64,000 bases of DNA, taken from assembly GCA_005800815.1 (NCBI GenBank), contig SYEK01000005.1:1-64000 (forward strand), written 5' to 3'. Shown in pieces: positions 26,501-34,590 of this stretch (its first letter is position 1; every line of letters begins with the position of its first letter). This stretch comes from Actinomycetota bacterium. GTDB lineage: Bacteria; Actinomycetota; Actinomycetes; Nanopelagicales; Nanopelagicaceae. Under the pieces are notes generated by a model. It was not told the origin of the DNA. It ran no database searches and worked only from the letters and a program-made list of their open reading frames with translations. The translations under genes and the position numbers were made by a program.

Positions 26501-27342
26501 GTGCCCACCACCCGTCGCTGGCTCGCCTGTGACTCTAACCTCTCCCATTGGTCAGGGGAGGTTTGAAATTCAGCGAGAGCATTGAGTTTACCGCTGCCGT
26601 GATAATCACTTGCACCAGTTACTACTAGCCCTAACTCTTTGGCGATATCACGTAACATTCCACGCTCATTTGGGTTGTGATCCCGATGATCAACTTCAAC
26701 TCCATTCAGACCAGCCTGTGCTAACTCTGCAAAATCAGCGGCCTTGAGGATCTTGCCTCGCAATGAGGCGAATGGATGTGCAATAACTGAGACTCCACCC
26801 GCTTTTTTTATCATCCTGATCGCATCTATTGGAGTTGGCGCGGCATGAGAGACATAAAATTGAGAATCATTGTTGAGCATGCCTTGAAAGGCCTCATCAC
26901 GAGATTTGATTATCTTCTTATTAACGAGGGCATCGGCTAGATGTGGGCGCCCGAGAGTTGCACCTGGAGGCCGGGCCGCCTCCACATCCTCCATCGAAAT
27001 ATCCAAACCCGCTGCCTGCATCTTTGCAATCATCTTTCGCATACGGGGCAACCTTCCATCACGCACCTCTTCTAGCATCGCCTGCATCTGGTGATCATCT
27101 CCATCAAAGAGCAGGCCTAGCATGTGCACACTCGTCCCATCATCACTGAGGCAAGAGATCTCACTACCTAATGCAAGTGAGATACTCCCGCGCACCGTCT
27201 GCGCCGCCTCCACCCATCCTGCGGTCGTATCGTGATCAGTCAAACCAAGCAGGCTTATGCCCATTGATATCGCCTTATTGATGAGTTCACGTGGAGTATC
27301 AGTGCCATCACTCTTATTCGTATGTGTATGTAAGTCGATCAT
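26491..27342 (-). CDS. PHP-domain phosphoesterase (RnmA/TrpH type)
   Basis: 283 residues. Metal-binding motifs are MIDLHTHTNKSDGT and GLTDHDT at the N terminus, SEISC and VIAHP in the middle, and TGASDYHG near the end. Family members remove phosphates from 3',5'-bisphosphonucleotides or trim RNA 5' ends; the exact substrate cannot be read here. The ATG overlaps the EamA gene stop by four bases. Confidence 0.85.
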   Translation of the reverse strand: MIDLHTHTNKSDGTDTPRELINKAISMGISLLGLTDHDTTAGWVEAAQTVRGSISLALGSEISCLSDDGTSVHMLGLLFDGDDHQMQAMLEEVRDGRLPRMRKMIAKMQAAGLDISMEDVEAARPPGATLGRPHLADALVNKKIIKSRDEAFQGMLNNDSQFYVSHAAPTPIDAIRMIKKAGGVSVIAHPFASLRGKILKAADFAELAQAGLNGVEVDHRDHNPNERGMLRDIAKELGLVVTGASDYHGSGKLNALAEFQTSPDQWERLESQASQRRVVGTWR

Positions 27343-28262
27343 TGTGCTGTTTCTAGGCTAGCGGTTCGGGTCCGGGTAACGACTAGAACACAGCCGAACA
27401 AGATCAGTGCGATACCAGGCAAGATTCCAAGAGGAGGTCTTTGATTAAGCCACCACAATGCAAGGAGTGAGCCGATCGGGACCTCGAAAAAGATGATGAG
27501 AGAGACGATTGCAGGTGATACACGCTTGAGCGTCGCATTCAACATCGTATGACCCAGGATTTGCGCGCCAATTATGAGGGCTAGCAAAATCCACCACTCA
27601 CGGGCTGAGAAATTAAAGAGTGAGTACCCAGATAAGAGAGCCAACGGCAGTGCACTCATCGCACACACGAAGTAGCAGATCGTTGTGTATGTTGAGGTTT
27701 CAATCGTACGTTGTGCCCGCCCTCCAGCCATGACATAAAGGGCAGAGAGGGCTGCCGAAACCAGCGCCGCCAAATCTCCCAAAAAGGCTCGTAATGAGAT
27801 AGTCAGATCCACACCAGAGATGAGTATGACTCCTGCAAAACTAATGAGCATTCCTAGCCATACCTTTGATGGAATATGGCCACCTGTGATTTTGATGAAA
27901 AGTGCGGCAAAAATTGGTTGCAGTGCAACCAGGGCCGTACCAGCGGCCACCGTCGTCCAGCGCATCGCTAGAAAAAATCCAATGAAGTGAAGAGCCAGAA
28001 TGATGCCGGCGATTATTGACCATTTCACGCCATTGCGGTTACCTCTCTGGCGTATGGCAAATGGCAGGCTCAATAGGGCACCACCTAAATTTCGCCAAAA
28101 GATGAGGGTCGGAATCGGCATGATGCTCATGGCAATAAGTGGACCTGATGTACCGATACCAATCATTCCTACACCCAGGCGCACCAGGTCAGGACGTGCA
28201 GGCATGGCCGTATGGCTATCACGAACGTGATGATGGCTGGAGGACTCTTCGCCTGCACTCAT
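27339..28262 (-). CDS. EamA/DMT-family transporter
   Basis: 307 residues with ten predicted membrane helices in two EamA repeats. The cytoplasmic N terminus holds a short histidine-rich stretch (SSHHHVRDSH). Substrate is unknown; the family exports metabolites. TACCTT ends six bases before the ATG, so this is the first gene of a leaderless EamA-PHP-MarC operon. Confidence 0.85.
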   Translation of the reverse strand: MSAGEESSSHHHVRDSHTAMPARPDLVRLGVGMIGIGTSGPLIAMSIMPIPTLIFWRNLGGALLSLPFAIRQRGNRNGVKWSIIAGIILALHFIGFFLAMRWTTVAAGTALVALQPIFAALFIKITGGHIPSKVWLGMLISFAGVILISGVDLTISLRAFLGDLAALVSAALSALYVMAGGRAQRTIETSTYTTICYFVCAMSALPLALLSGYSLFNFSAREWWILLALIIGAQILGHTMLNATLKRVSPAIVSLIIFFEVPIGSLLALWWLNQRPPLGILPGIALILFGCVLVVTRTRTASLETAQ

Positions 28263-28268
28263 GAGACA

Positions 28269-28274
28269 AAGGTA
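28269..28274 (-). promoter_or_regulatory. Leaderless -10 element TACCTT of the EamA operon
   Basis: TACCTT on the minus strand ends six bases before the ATG at 28262. Confidence 0.5.
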
Positions 28275-28326
28275 CCCCTAGCTCATGAGCAGGGAAATCG
28301 CATCTTTGTGAGTCTGACTTGCAGAT

Positions 28327-28425
28327 GTGGCCAGATGCAAATCCCTTGGTAGCGAGCTCTCAGATTTGGCTCAAGAGGTCGTAAGCGAACTAGGAAGTAA
28401 TCCCCAATCGGAGGCCAAGAAGTGA
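28327..28425 (+). CDS. Possible 32-residue protein between the EamA and mrp genes
   Basis: The 127-base gap on the plus strand holds a short frame from GTG 28327 to TGA 28425. Its C-terminal part (GSELSDLAQEVVSELGSN) looks like an amphipathic helix. It overlaps the 3' end of mrp on the other strand by about 35 bases. There is no SD and no leaderless -10, so it may be chance or a gene remnant. Confidence 0.15.
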   Translation: MARCKSLGSELSDLAQEVVSELGSNPQSEAKK

Positions 28426-29511
28426 TGTGCTGCGCTTGATAAGTTTCTCAGTGATCTGATAGAGAGCTTGAGCGCTCATAGACTCGGGGTCAGATATCAC
28501 GATTGGAATACCAGCATCTCCCCCTAAGCGAAGATCGGTACTAAATGGGATCTTGCCGAGTAAGGCGACATCACTTCCCACTAGTAGGGAGAGACGCTTG
28601 GCTGTCTCCTCTCCTCCACCGTTTCCAAAGAGTGAGATAACTGCCCCGGTGAGAGGATCGGTATACTCCGACATATTTTCTATCACACCGATGATTCGTT
28701 GGTGAATCTGATGGGCAATCCTGCCTGCGCGCTCAGCGACCTCAGCGGCTGCAACCTGCGGTGTTGTTACCACTACTATCTCTGAGGTTGGAATCAGTTG
28801 CCCGAGTGAGATTGCAAGATCGCCGGTACCAGGCGGAAGGTCGATAAGGAGCAGATCTAGATCTCCCCAGTAAGCATCCGATAAGAGCTGTTCGAGGACT
28901 CGATGCAGAAGTGGACCTCGATATGCCACTGCATCACTGCGCTCTGGCTTAAACATCTCCATAGAGACGGTTTTCACCCCAAATGACTCCAGGGGGATGA
29001 ACATTTGATCGATGGCCGTTGGGCGCTGGCCCATCAAGCCCATCAAGCGCGGGATGGAGTGGCCATAAACATCGGCATCTAGGATCCCTACTCGCAAACC
29101 CCTGGCAGCTGCTGCGACGGCAAGGTTTGCTGTGAGTGAGGACTTTCCGACCCCACCTTTGCCTGATGCGATCCCAATGACACGGGTCAAAGAGTCGGGC
29201 TGTGCAAAGGGAATGAATTTTTCGCGGCCATTGCGCATAATCTTCTTCACATTATCGCGTTGCTCCTGCGACATCACGCCAAAACTTAGATTCACACTCT
29301 TAACCCCAGGCACAGCGGTGAGTGCACCTGTTATATCGCAGCGTAATCGATCCTGCATCGGACAGCCTGAGATTGTCAATAGGATAGAAATAGAAACATC
29401 TCCTGCATCTTCACTGAGCTGTGCGATCATTCCAAGTTCGGTGATCGAACGGTGCAGTTCAGGGTCTTGCACGGCAGTAAGGGCCTGTGTTATTTGATCT
29501 ATCAGGCTCAT
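28390..29511 (-). CDS. mrp: Mrp/ApbC-family iron-sulfur cluster carrier ATPase
   Basis: 373 residues. An N-terminal MIP18/DUF59 domain (about 1-80, with ISGCPMQDRL) is followed by a MinD-like ATPase with GIASGKGGVGKSS at about residue 114 and LDADVYGHSIPRLMG. The CxxC metal motif of many Mrp proteins is replaced by ENMSEYTDPLTGA, as I recall in other Actinobacteria. The family moves Fe-S clusters to apo-proteins; WhiB1, WhiB2 and FdxA are local candidates. Its ATG overlaps the tatB stop by four bases. Confidence 0.9.
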   Translation of the reverse strand: MSLIDQITQALTAVQDPELHRSITELGMIAQLSEDAGDVSISILLTISGCPMQDRLRCDITGALTAVPGVKSVNLSFGVMSQEQRDNVKKIMRNGREKFIPFAQPDSLTRVIGIASGKGGVGKSSLTANLAVAAAARGLRVGILDADVYGHSIPRLMGLMGQRPTAIDQMFIPLESFGVKTVSMEMFKPERSDAVAYRGPLLHRVLEQLLSDAYWGDLDLLLIDLPPGTGDLAISLGQLIPTSEIVVVTTPQVAAAEVAERAGRIAHQIHQRIIGVIENMSEYTDPLTGAVISLFGNGGGEETAKRLSLLVGSDVALLGKIPFSTDLRLGGDAGIPIVISDPESMSAQALYQITEKLIKRSTSLLGLRLGITS

Positions 29512-29813
29512 ATGAGATCTGGATCGATCCGTGGCTCAGGACGATTCACTTTTACTACGGGCTTATCATCCATGAGCTCTGCCAACTGCTTCTTGACAAA
29601 TGTTTTAGGATGAAGATCGGCGGGCTGAAGATTTTCAAATCCAGGTCCCAAGCTCTGCTTCAACTCACTTGTTGCGCTCTGGGACAGAGAGCGCAGCTTC
29701 TTTGCCATCTTTGCCGCCTCACTGGCGACCTTTGGTAGTCGATCAGGCCCAACCAAGATCATGGCCAAGACTGCTAGACCCAAGAGTTCGCCAGCACCGA
29801 TATCAAAGAACAT
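29508..29813 (-). CDS. tatB: Sec-independent translocase subunit TatB
   Basis: 101 residues. A short N-terminal membrane helix (about residues 5-21, ending LVGPDRLPKVA) precedes an amphipathic helix and a charged tail. The VGPDRLP hinge marks TatA/B, and the htrA-tatB-mrp order is the actinobacterial one and supports TatB. TatA and TatC are not in this window. Confidence 0.88.
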   Translation of the reverse strand: MFFDIGAGELLGLAVLAMILVGPDRLPKVASEAAKMAKKLRSLSQSATSELKQSLGPGFENLQPADLHPKTFVKKQLAELMDDKPVVKVNRPEPRIDPDLI

Positions 29814-29817
29814 GTGA

Positions 29818-30939
29818 TCAGTCTTTTGCTGCGACTAGAGTTATTGTGGCCGAGAACTCTTTGCCATCGCGTTGATATCTGATATCCACACTATCTCCCA
29901 CGTTTTTAGCACGAATAGCGACTATGAGATCTTCGGCGGCATTTATCTCTCGCCCCTCAAACTCGAAGATAATATCGCCAGGTTTTAACCCCGCCTTTTG
30001 TGCTGGCCCACCTGCCATGACTCCAGATGCAGATTTAGAAACGAGTGCGCCTAAGCCTGTGAAATTCATATCTAATGAGATACCCAAAATCGGATATGTC
30101 GCCTTCCCATTCTTGATCAACTGCTCAGCAGTCTTGCGCGCTTGGTTGATAGGGATTGCAAAACCTAGGCCGATTGAGCCAGTTTGTGATGATGATCCCA
30201 GCGATGCGATTGCAGAGTTGACGCCGATTACCGCACCAGTCGCATCGACCAATGGCCCACCTGAGTTACCTGGGTTTATAGCGGCATCTGTTTGTAGAGC
30301 GTTGATGAAGGAGTTCTCACTTGATGATCCACCGGCGGTCACAGGGCGGTTCTTTGCACTGATTATTCCCAGAGTCACTGTGCCAGATAATCCAAGTGGT
30401 GATCCAATGGCAATCACGGAATCTCCAACTTCGATCTTATCGCTATCTCCAAATTGCAGCGCAGGCAAATTTGTGGCAACTATCTTGATAACCGCAAGAT
30501 CGTATGAGGAGTCTCGTCCGATAATCTTTGCATTGTAGACATCACCATTATTGAGTCGCACACGCAATGTGCCACCAGATTTAGCAACTGATGCAATCAC
30601 ATGACTATTCGTCAAAATCAAACCAGAGCTATCGATAATGAAGCCAGATCCAGTACCGCTACCACCTCTGCCTCGTGTAGTAATGGAGACTACCGATGGA
30701 AGAACACGTGCGGCGATCCCTGCAACAGAATCAGGTGCTCTCTCAACGACACTTGATGAGGAGACTAGATTCGCCCCTTGAAAAAGAGAGCCCCCAGTTG
30801 CAGTGGTTCCCAGAAGGCCACCGATACTGCTGGCCAAAAGAGCGACTAGAACAATACTGAGCCGTGAGCTCTTATTTTTGCTCCCACTCTCCCACCAGGG
30901 GGGTGAGTACTCACTGCGCTTTGCCCGTGGAAAAATCAT
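29818..30939 (-). CDS. htrA: HtrA/DegP-like membrane serine protease with PDZ domain
   Basis: 373 residues. One N-terminal membrane helix (about 27-48) precedes an exported trypsin-like domain with the triad His in LTNSHVIA, Asp in SYDLAVIKI and Ser in NPGNSGGPLVD. A C-terminal PDZ domain contains KPGDIIFEFEGREINAAEDL. It degrades or refolds damaged envelope proteins. The SigE and RseA genes seen near htrA in mycobacteria are not here; an O-methyltransferase precedes it by 12 bases. Confidence 0.92.
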   Translation of the reverse strand: MIFPRAKRSEYSPPWWESGSKNKSSRLSIVLVALLASSIGGLLGTTATGGSLFQGANLVSSSSVVERAPDSVAGIAARVLPSVVSITTRGRGGSGTGSGFIIDSSGLILTNSHVIASVAKSGGTLRVRLNNGDVYNAKIIGRDSSYDLAVIKIVATNLPALQFGDSDKIEVGDSVIAIGSPLGLSGTVTLGIISAKNRPVTAGGSSSENSFINALQTDAAINPGNSGGPLVDATGAVIGVNSAIASLGSSSQTGSIGLGFAIPINQARKTAEQLIKNGKATYPILGISLDMNFTGLGALVSKSASGVMAGGPAQKAGLKPGDIIFEFEGREINAAEDLIVAIRAKNVGDSVDIRYQRDGKEFSATITLVAAKD

Positions 30940-30951
30940 GTCTCTAGTCTC

Positions 30952-31578
30952 CTACAACTTCGTGGCGACTAACAAACCGTCGCCCGTTGTAATAAGAGTG
31001 CTTATCCAGTGCTCTGTATCGTTTTTGATGATCTTCCCGGCATCGCGCAGTGAGACCGTCTTGGGATCTCGCTGGGCAGGATCACAGACTTTGGATCCCC
31101 CAAAAAAGTTATCAATGACCAATGCCCCACCACTTCGCAGGATCCGGTGTGCCTCTCCCATTACAAAGGCCAACTCTTGCGGGTCATGGCGCAAGACGAC
31201 TAAATCATAAGCACGATCAGTCAACTTTGAGATCACATCTAATACAGAGTTGGTGATGAGGCGATATCGTGTTTGAGCAATATTTGCATCACTTAAGGCG
31301 ATTTTCGCGATTCGGGTGTGCTCTAGCTCATCATCGATCGAGGTCAGAGTTCCACTGGTGAGCATGCCATCAAGGAGCCAGAGACTGCCGACTCCTGAGC
31401 CTGTGCCGACTTCGACGACTGATTGGGCAGATAATGAGAATGCTAGATGACGAAGATAGGCTCCGGCGCCCGGTGTGACATCCGATGCTCCAACTTCAAC
31501 ACCGCGTGCACGCGCCTGCGACTTAAAGTGATCCTCAGCGATGAAGTTTTCAGCGTATGAGTGTGGATCGGTCTTCAT
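30952..31578 (-). CDS. Class I SAM-dependent O-methyltransferase (Rv1220c type)
   Basis: About 208 residues. The SAM motif is VVEVGTGSGVGSLWLLDGM with the acidic residue in SIDDELEH. It belongs to the caffeoyl-CoA/catechol O-methyltransferase family, and in mycobacteria this gene lies next to the sigE-htrA-tatB block. Substrate is unknown. ATG 31578 overlaps the pepA stop (ATGA); the track form is six residues longer. Confidence 0.85.
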   Translation of the reverse strand: MKTDPHSYAENFIAEDHFKSQARARGVEVGASDVTPGAGAYLRHLAFSLSAQSVVEVGTGSGVGSLWLLDGMLTSGTLTSIDDELEHTRIAKIALSDANIAQTRYRLITNSVLDVISKLTDRAYDLVVLRHDPQELAFVMGEAHRILRSGGALVIDNFFGGSKVCDPAQRDPKTVSLRDAGKIIKNDTEHWISTLITTGDGLLVATKL

Positions 31579-33065
31579 TTGAGCGTAGTGATCCATGAGG
31601 TGAGTAGGCGGACACCGAAACCTGTACCACCTTTTGGATTTTCTCCTGCATCCACCTCGCTACGGCCTGTACCTGCGATATCTAGATGTAACCATCGACG
31701 ATTGCCAGCAAAGTGTTCAAGGAACAGGGCCGCTGTCACCGAGCCTGCAGAGTAGTTTGCTTTTTCAGCGGCATGATTAAAATCTGCGACATCACTTGCT
31801 AAAGAGTCTTTGTAATCATCAATAAGTGGCATTCGCCAGATGCGATCGCCTGAATGCTCACCTGCGACTTGGAAGGATTGTGCCAACTTGTCATCTCGTG
31901 TGTACATGGCTGCAAACTGACGCCCAAGACCTAACGTCACGGCTCCGGTGAGAGTTGCGATATCGATCAAATAGTCGGGGTCTAGATTGATATCGGCATA
32001 GGCAAGGCCATCTGCAAGGACGAGGCGACCCTCTGCATCTGTATTAATGACCTCGACGGTTGTACCCCCGTAGTGCTTGATGACATCACTAGGCCGTTGG
32101 GCAGTGGCTGAGATAGCGTTTTCAGCACACATCATGAGCGCAGTGACCCGGACATTTGGTTGTAACTCTTCAACGGCCGTGAGTGTTGCCAGGATTGCTG
32201 CAGCCCCTGCCATATCCGACTTCATCGCCATCATGGAATCGTAGGGACGCTTGAGTGAGATCCCACCTGTATCGAATGTGATTCCCTTACCGACGAGAAC
32301 AACATGCGGTAGTGCCTCATGGGATCTCTTCTTATCTTTCGGAGCATAGGAGATCTCGATAAAGCGTGGTCCTGGCTTGGGTGATGAGCCACCGACGGCC
32401 CGCAGACCACCGAACTCTTTGAGATCTCTTCCACTGCGAACCGTGACCTTTAATCCATTTGATTGTGCTAACTCTTGGGCTTGCCCAGCCAACCACGCAG
32501 GAGTCTTAATATTAGAAGGCGTATGGACCAGATCGCGAGCCAGCGCAATAGCTTTCGCAAAGACATGAGCAGTATCACATATCTCCTTTTGATTGGTTGC
32601 AACTAAGAAAGTGGGGACTTGTGCGCACTCTGTGCTCTTTAAGCTCCATAGGTATGCACCCATAGTCAATGAGATGGCGTGGGCACCAACATCAAAGCTC
32701 TTGACTGCACAGGCAGAGTAGAGGGTTAATTTTTTTCCTCGTACTTTCCGAGCAATCGCCGTTGCAGCGACACGAAAAGATGGTGTTGTAGCATCACCGA
32801 TCGCTGTCAAATAAATTCGATCTGTCACACAGTTATTCGCACTGACGGGGATCTCAAATAGCTCACCCACCTTGCCTGTAGGGGAAAAGAACGAGAGTTT
32901 GTCTTGAAGATCGATGTCAAAATACTCTGCAATATCTTCTATTATCCGCTCTGGGCCTTGAAAAGTGAAGCCACCAGCACCATCACTGGCATAGGCCAGT
33001 GCAATCACATCTGCAGAGATAGCGGCTTTGAGATTAATAGGTGCGCTGGCAAGAGTCCAAGACAT
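31575..33065 (-). CDS. pepA: Leucyl aminopeptidase (M17)
   Basis: 496 residues. An N-terminal macro-like domain precedes a catalytic domain with GKGITFDTGGISLK and MKSDMAGAAAIL (metal ligands Lys, Asp, Asp) and the signature NTDAEGRLVLADGL. It is a hexameric zinc/manganese aminopeptidase that recycles peptides. TAGCCT ends seven bases before the ATG. The methyltransferase is coupled at its end. Confidence 0.95.
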   Translation of the reverse strand: MSWTLASAPINLKAAISADVIALAYASDGAGGFTFQGPERIIEDIAEYFDIDLQDKLSFFSPTGKVGELFEIPVSANNCVTDRIYLTAIGDATTPSFRVAATAIARKVRGKKLTLYSACAVKSFDVGAHAISLTMGAYLWSLKSTECAQVPTFLVATNQKEICDTAHVFAKAIALARDLVHTPSNIKTPAWLAGQAQELAQSNGLKVTVRSGRDLKEFGGLRAVGGSSPKPGPRFIEISYAPKDKKRSHEALPHVVLVGKGITFDTGGISLKRPYDSMMAMKSDMAGAAAILATLTAVEELQPNVRVTALMMCAENAISATAQRPSDVIKHYGGTTVEVINTDAEGRLVLADGLAYADINLDPDYLIDIATLTGAVTLGLGRQFAAMYTRDDKLAQSFQVAGEHSGDRIWRMPLIDDYKDSLASDVADFNHAAEKANYSAGSVTAALFLEHFAGNRRWLHLDIAGTGRSEVDAGENPKGGTGFGVRLLTSWITTLK

Positions 33066-33072
33066 GCGTTGA

Positions 33073-33078
33073 AGGCTA
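33073..33078 (-). promoter_or_regulatory. Leaderless -10 element TAGCCT of pepA
   Basis: GCGATAGCCT on the minus strand; the TANNNT part ends seven bases before the pepA ATG. The same GCGATAGCCT string recurs before the mini-sigma gene and ribokinase. Confidence 0.55.
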
Positions 33079-33093
33079 TCGCCTGAGTTTGCT

Positions 33094-33273
33094 TTACTTC
33101 TTGACTAATCCGACTGCGGCATGAAGAGCGGCGCTCAAATTGTTTGCCTCCTCGGGTTTGAGCTCGACTACCAGGCGTCCGCCCCCCTCAAGAGGGATGC
33201 GCATGACCAGCGAGCGCGCCTCCTTGGTGACCTCCATGGGACCATCACCTGTACGCGGTTTCATGGCTGCCAT
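33094..33273 (-). CDS. DUF3117 family protein
   Basis: 59 residues from ATG 33273. The track start adds 27 residues that are not family-like. The sequence MAAMKPRTGDGPMEVTKEAR is near-invariant in Actinobacteria and is followed by RIPLEGGGRLVVELKPEEA. AAAGGAGT precedes the ATG. Function is unknown. It lies beside the mini sigma-region-4 gene, an arrangement remembered from other Actinobacteria. Confidence 0.9.
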   Translation of the reverse strand: MAAMKPRTGDGPMEVTKEARSLVMRIPLEGGGRLVVELKPEEANNLSAALHAAVGLVKK

Positions 33274-33356
33274 GGGAAGACTCCTTTGAGATATGTAAGG
33301 CTGTACAAGCAAGGGGCTAAGTATCTCGTATTTCCTTGGCTGGTGGGAAATCAAAG

Positions 33357-33548
33357 TCAGAGCCCCAGAAGCCCGCTCAGCCGCGCCTTTGCGCTGGCAA
33401 TAACGGCATCCACGGCCCTGACGGGCACCGATAAAAGCTCGGCGATCTCGGCCGAGGACTTAGATCGCAGATAGTGCAGAGTCAGAATAAATCGCTCCTC
33501 TTCGGGCAGGGATGCTAGAACCTGCGCCAGCATCAGGGGATCACTCAT
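33357..33548 (-). CDS. Mini protein made only of a sigma-70 region 4-like helix-turn-helix
   Basis: 63 residues. The whole chain matches sigma region 4: LASLPEEERFILTLHYLRSKSSAEIAELLSVPVRAVDAVIASAKARLSGLL. Region 2 is absent and there is room for none, so it is not a sigma factor that can melt DNA. Relatives are annotated as sigma-factor-like HTH proteins next to DUF3117. It may bind -35-like DNA or, like WhiB partners, touch RNA polymerase; this is inference. TAGCCT ends six bases before the ATG. Confidence 0.75.
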   Translation of the reverse strand: MSDPLMLAQVLASLPEEERFILTLHYLRSKSSAEIAELLSVPVRAVDAVIASAKARLSGLLGL

Positions 33549-33554
33549 GTCCTA

Positions 33555-33560
33555 AGGCTA
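33555..33560 (-). promoter_or_regulatory. Leaderless -10 element TAGCCT of the mini-sigma gene
   Basis: GCGATAGCCT on the minus strand, ending six bases before ATG 33548. A TAGGAC sequence next to the ATG could also act as a weak SD if a longer transcript exists. Confidence 0.5.
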
Positions 33561-33604
33561 TCGCTGGAGGCATGCCCCCTGCGTGAAGCGTTGGCTTTAT
33601 AGTT

Positions 33605-34030
33605 TTAGTGAAATGATCGCGCAAATCGCGCCAGTGACAGGCGCACACCGAGATAGATCCCCGGTGAGATGAGGATGAAAATTAATCGTGGAGCCAGAAC
33701 TTCCTCTGACCAATCAAATCGAGTAAGTCCTGGGTTAATCTCACTGAGCTCAAAGCGACCAGTACCTTTGATAATCCGTCCCGTATGAACAACATCACAT
33801 AGATACGGAGGGGTCCAGGTTATTACCTCCATTGTGTCAAGTATCCCGAAAGATTTGATACCGGTGAAGGCGCTGATGCATGTACCCAGACCATCGCGTA
33901 TATGTGAACTCACCCAGACCTTTGTCGCAAGCATCCACTCACCCTGTCTCTGCCAATCAACGAGTGAGTCCCACACCTGCGCAAGTGGTGCATCAATGGT
34001 CAGGGAGATTGCAAGATGATTCTTTCTCAT
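33605..34030 (-). CDS. SRPBCC (START-like) family protein
   Basis: About 141 residues from ATG 34030, which overlaps the LOG stop by four bases; the track form starts 14 codons earlier inside that gene. The pattern (ISLTIDAPLAQVWDSLVDWQRQGEWM ... GLTRFDWSEEV) is that of a polyketide cyclase/START-like lipid-binding fold. The C terminus is hydrophobic. The ligand is unknown. Confidence 0.78.
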   Translation of the reverse strand: MRKNHLAISLTIDAPLAQVWDSLVDWQRQGEWMLATKVWVSSHIRDGLGTCISAFTGIKSFGILDTMEVITWTPPYLCDVVHTGRIIKGTGRFELSEINPGLTRFDWSEEVLAPRLIFILISPGIYLGVRLSLARFARSFH

Positions 34031-34560
34031 TGCTTGCAGGCCTTGAGTGCATCCTCGACCGTGGTTGTCCATAAAATCAAATCGCGCATGCCTGGCTTTA
34101 TGAACTTCTGTGATTCAAGATGAATGACTAGATCAAGTAATGGGTCATAGACTCCAAAGGGATCAAGAATTACGACTGGCTTGTCGTGAAACTTAAGGTA
34201 TCGCCCAACCCAGATTTCAAAGAACTCTTCCAACGTGCCCGCGCCTCCAGGTAATGTGATGAATGCATCGGCGAGATCAGTGATCATGGCTTTGCGCTCA
34301 CCCATAGTCTTTACAATATGGAGCTCATCATTTTCCTGATCTGCAAACTCAATATCAACTAATGACTGTGGAATCACCCCGATTGTGCGCCCTGCAGCGG
34401 CGCGAGCGCCCCGGGAGACCGCACCCATCATGGAAATATGCCCGCCACCTGTGACTAACTCCCACGATGCACCGCCAATGCCTTCTCCCAAGCGATAGGC
34501 AAGATCAACATACTTTGGGTCGATTGTCGGTGAGGATGAGCAAAAGACGGCGATATGCAT
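34027..34560 (-). CDS. LOG-family protein (nucleoside 5'-monophosphate phosphoribohydrolase)
   Basis: 177 residues with a Rossmann-like fold and the family motif PGGAGTLEEFFEIW. An earlier GGGHISMMGAVSRGA loop binds the phosphate. LOG proteins release adenine-type bases from nucleotide monophosphates; the actinobacterial member (Rv1205 type) can make cytokinin-like bases. TATCCT ends seven bases before the ATG. It is divergent from dapD with a 30-base gap. Confidence 0.9.
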   Translation of the reverse strand: MHIAVFCSSSPTIDPKYVDLAYRLGEGIGGASWELVTGGGHISMMGAVSRGARAAAGRTIGVIPQSLVDIEFADQENDELHIVKTMGERKAMITDLADAFITLPGGAGTLEEFFEIWVGRYLKFHDKPVVILDPFGVYDPLLDLVIHLESQKFIKPGMRDLILWTTTVEDALKACKQ

Positions 34561-34567
34561 ACGCGAA

Positions 34568-34584
34568 AGGATAGGGGTTAGGCT
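34568..34584. promoter_or_regulatory. Divergent leaderless -10 pair between the LOG gene and dapD
   Basis: On the minus strand TATCCT (34568-34573) ends seven bases before the LOG ATG. On the plus strand TAGGCT (34579-34584) ends six bases before the dapD ATG. Only 30 bases separate the two start codons, so each promoter's -35 region lies in or near the other gene. Confidence 0.6.
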
Positions 34585-34590
34585 TGGAGC

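Noticed and set aside
33556-33605. Intrinsic terminator near GGAGGCATGCCCCC
   Set aside because: The repeat has almost no loop and no following T-run on either strand.
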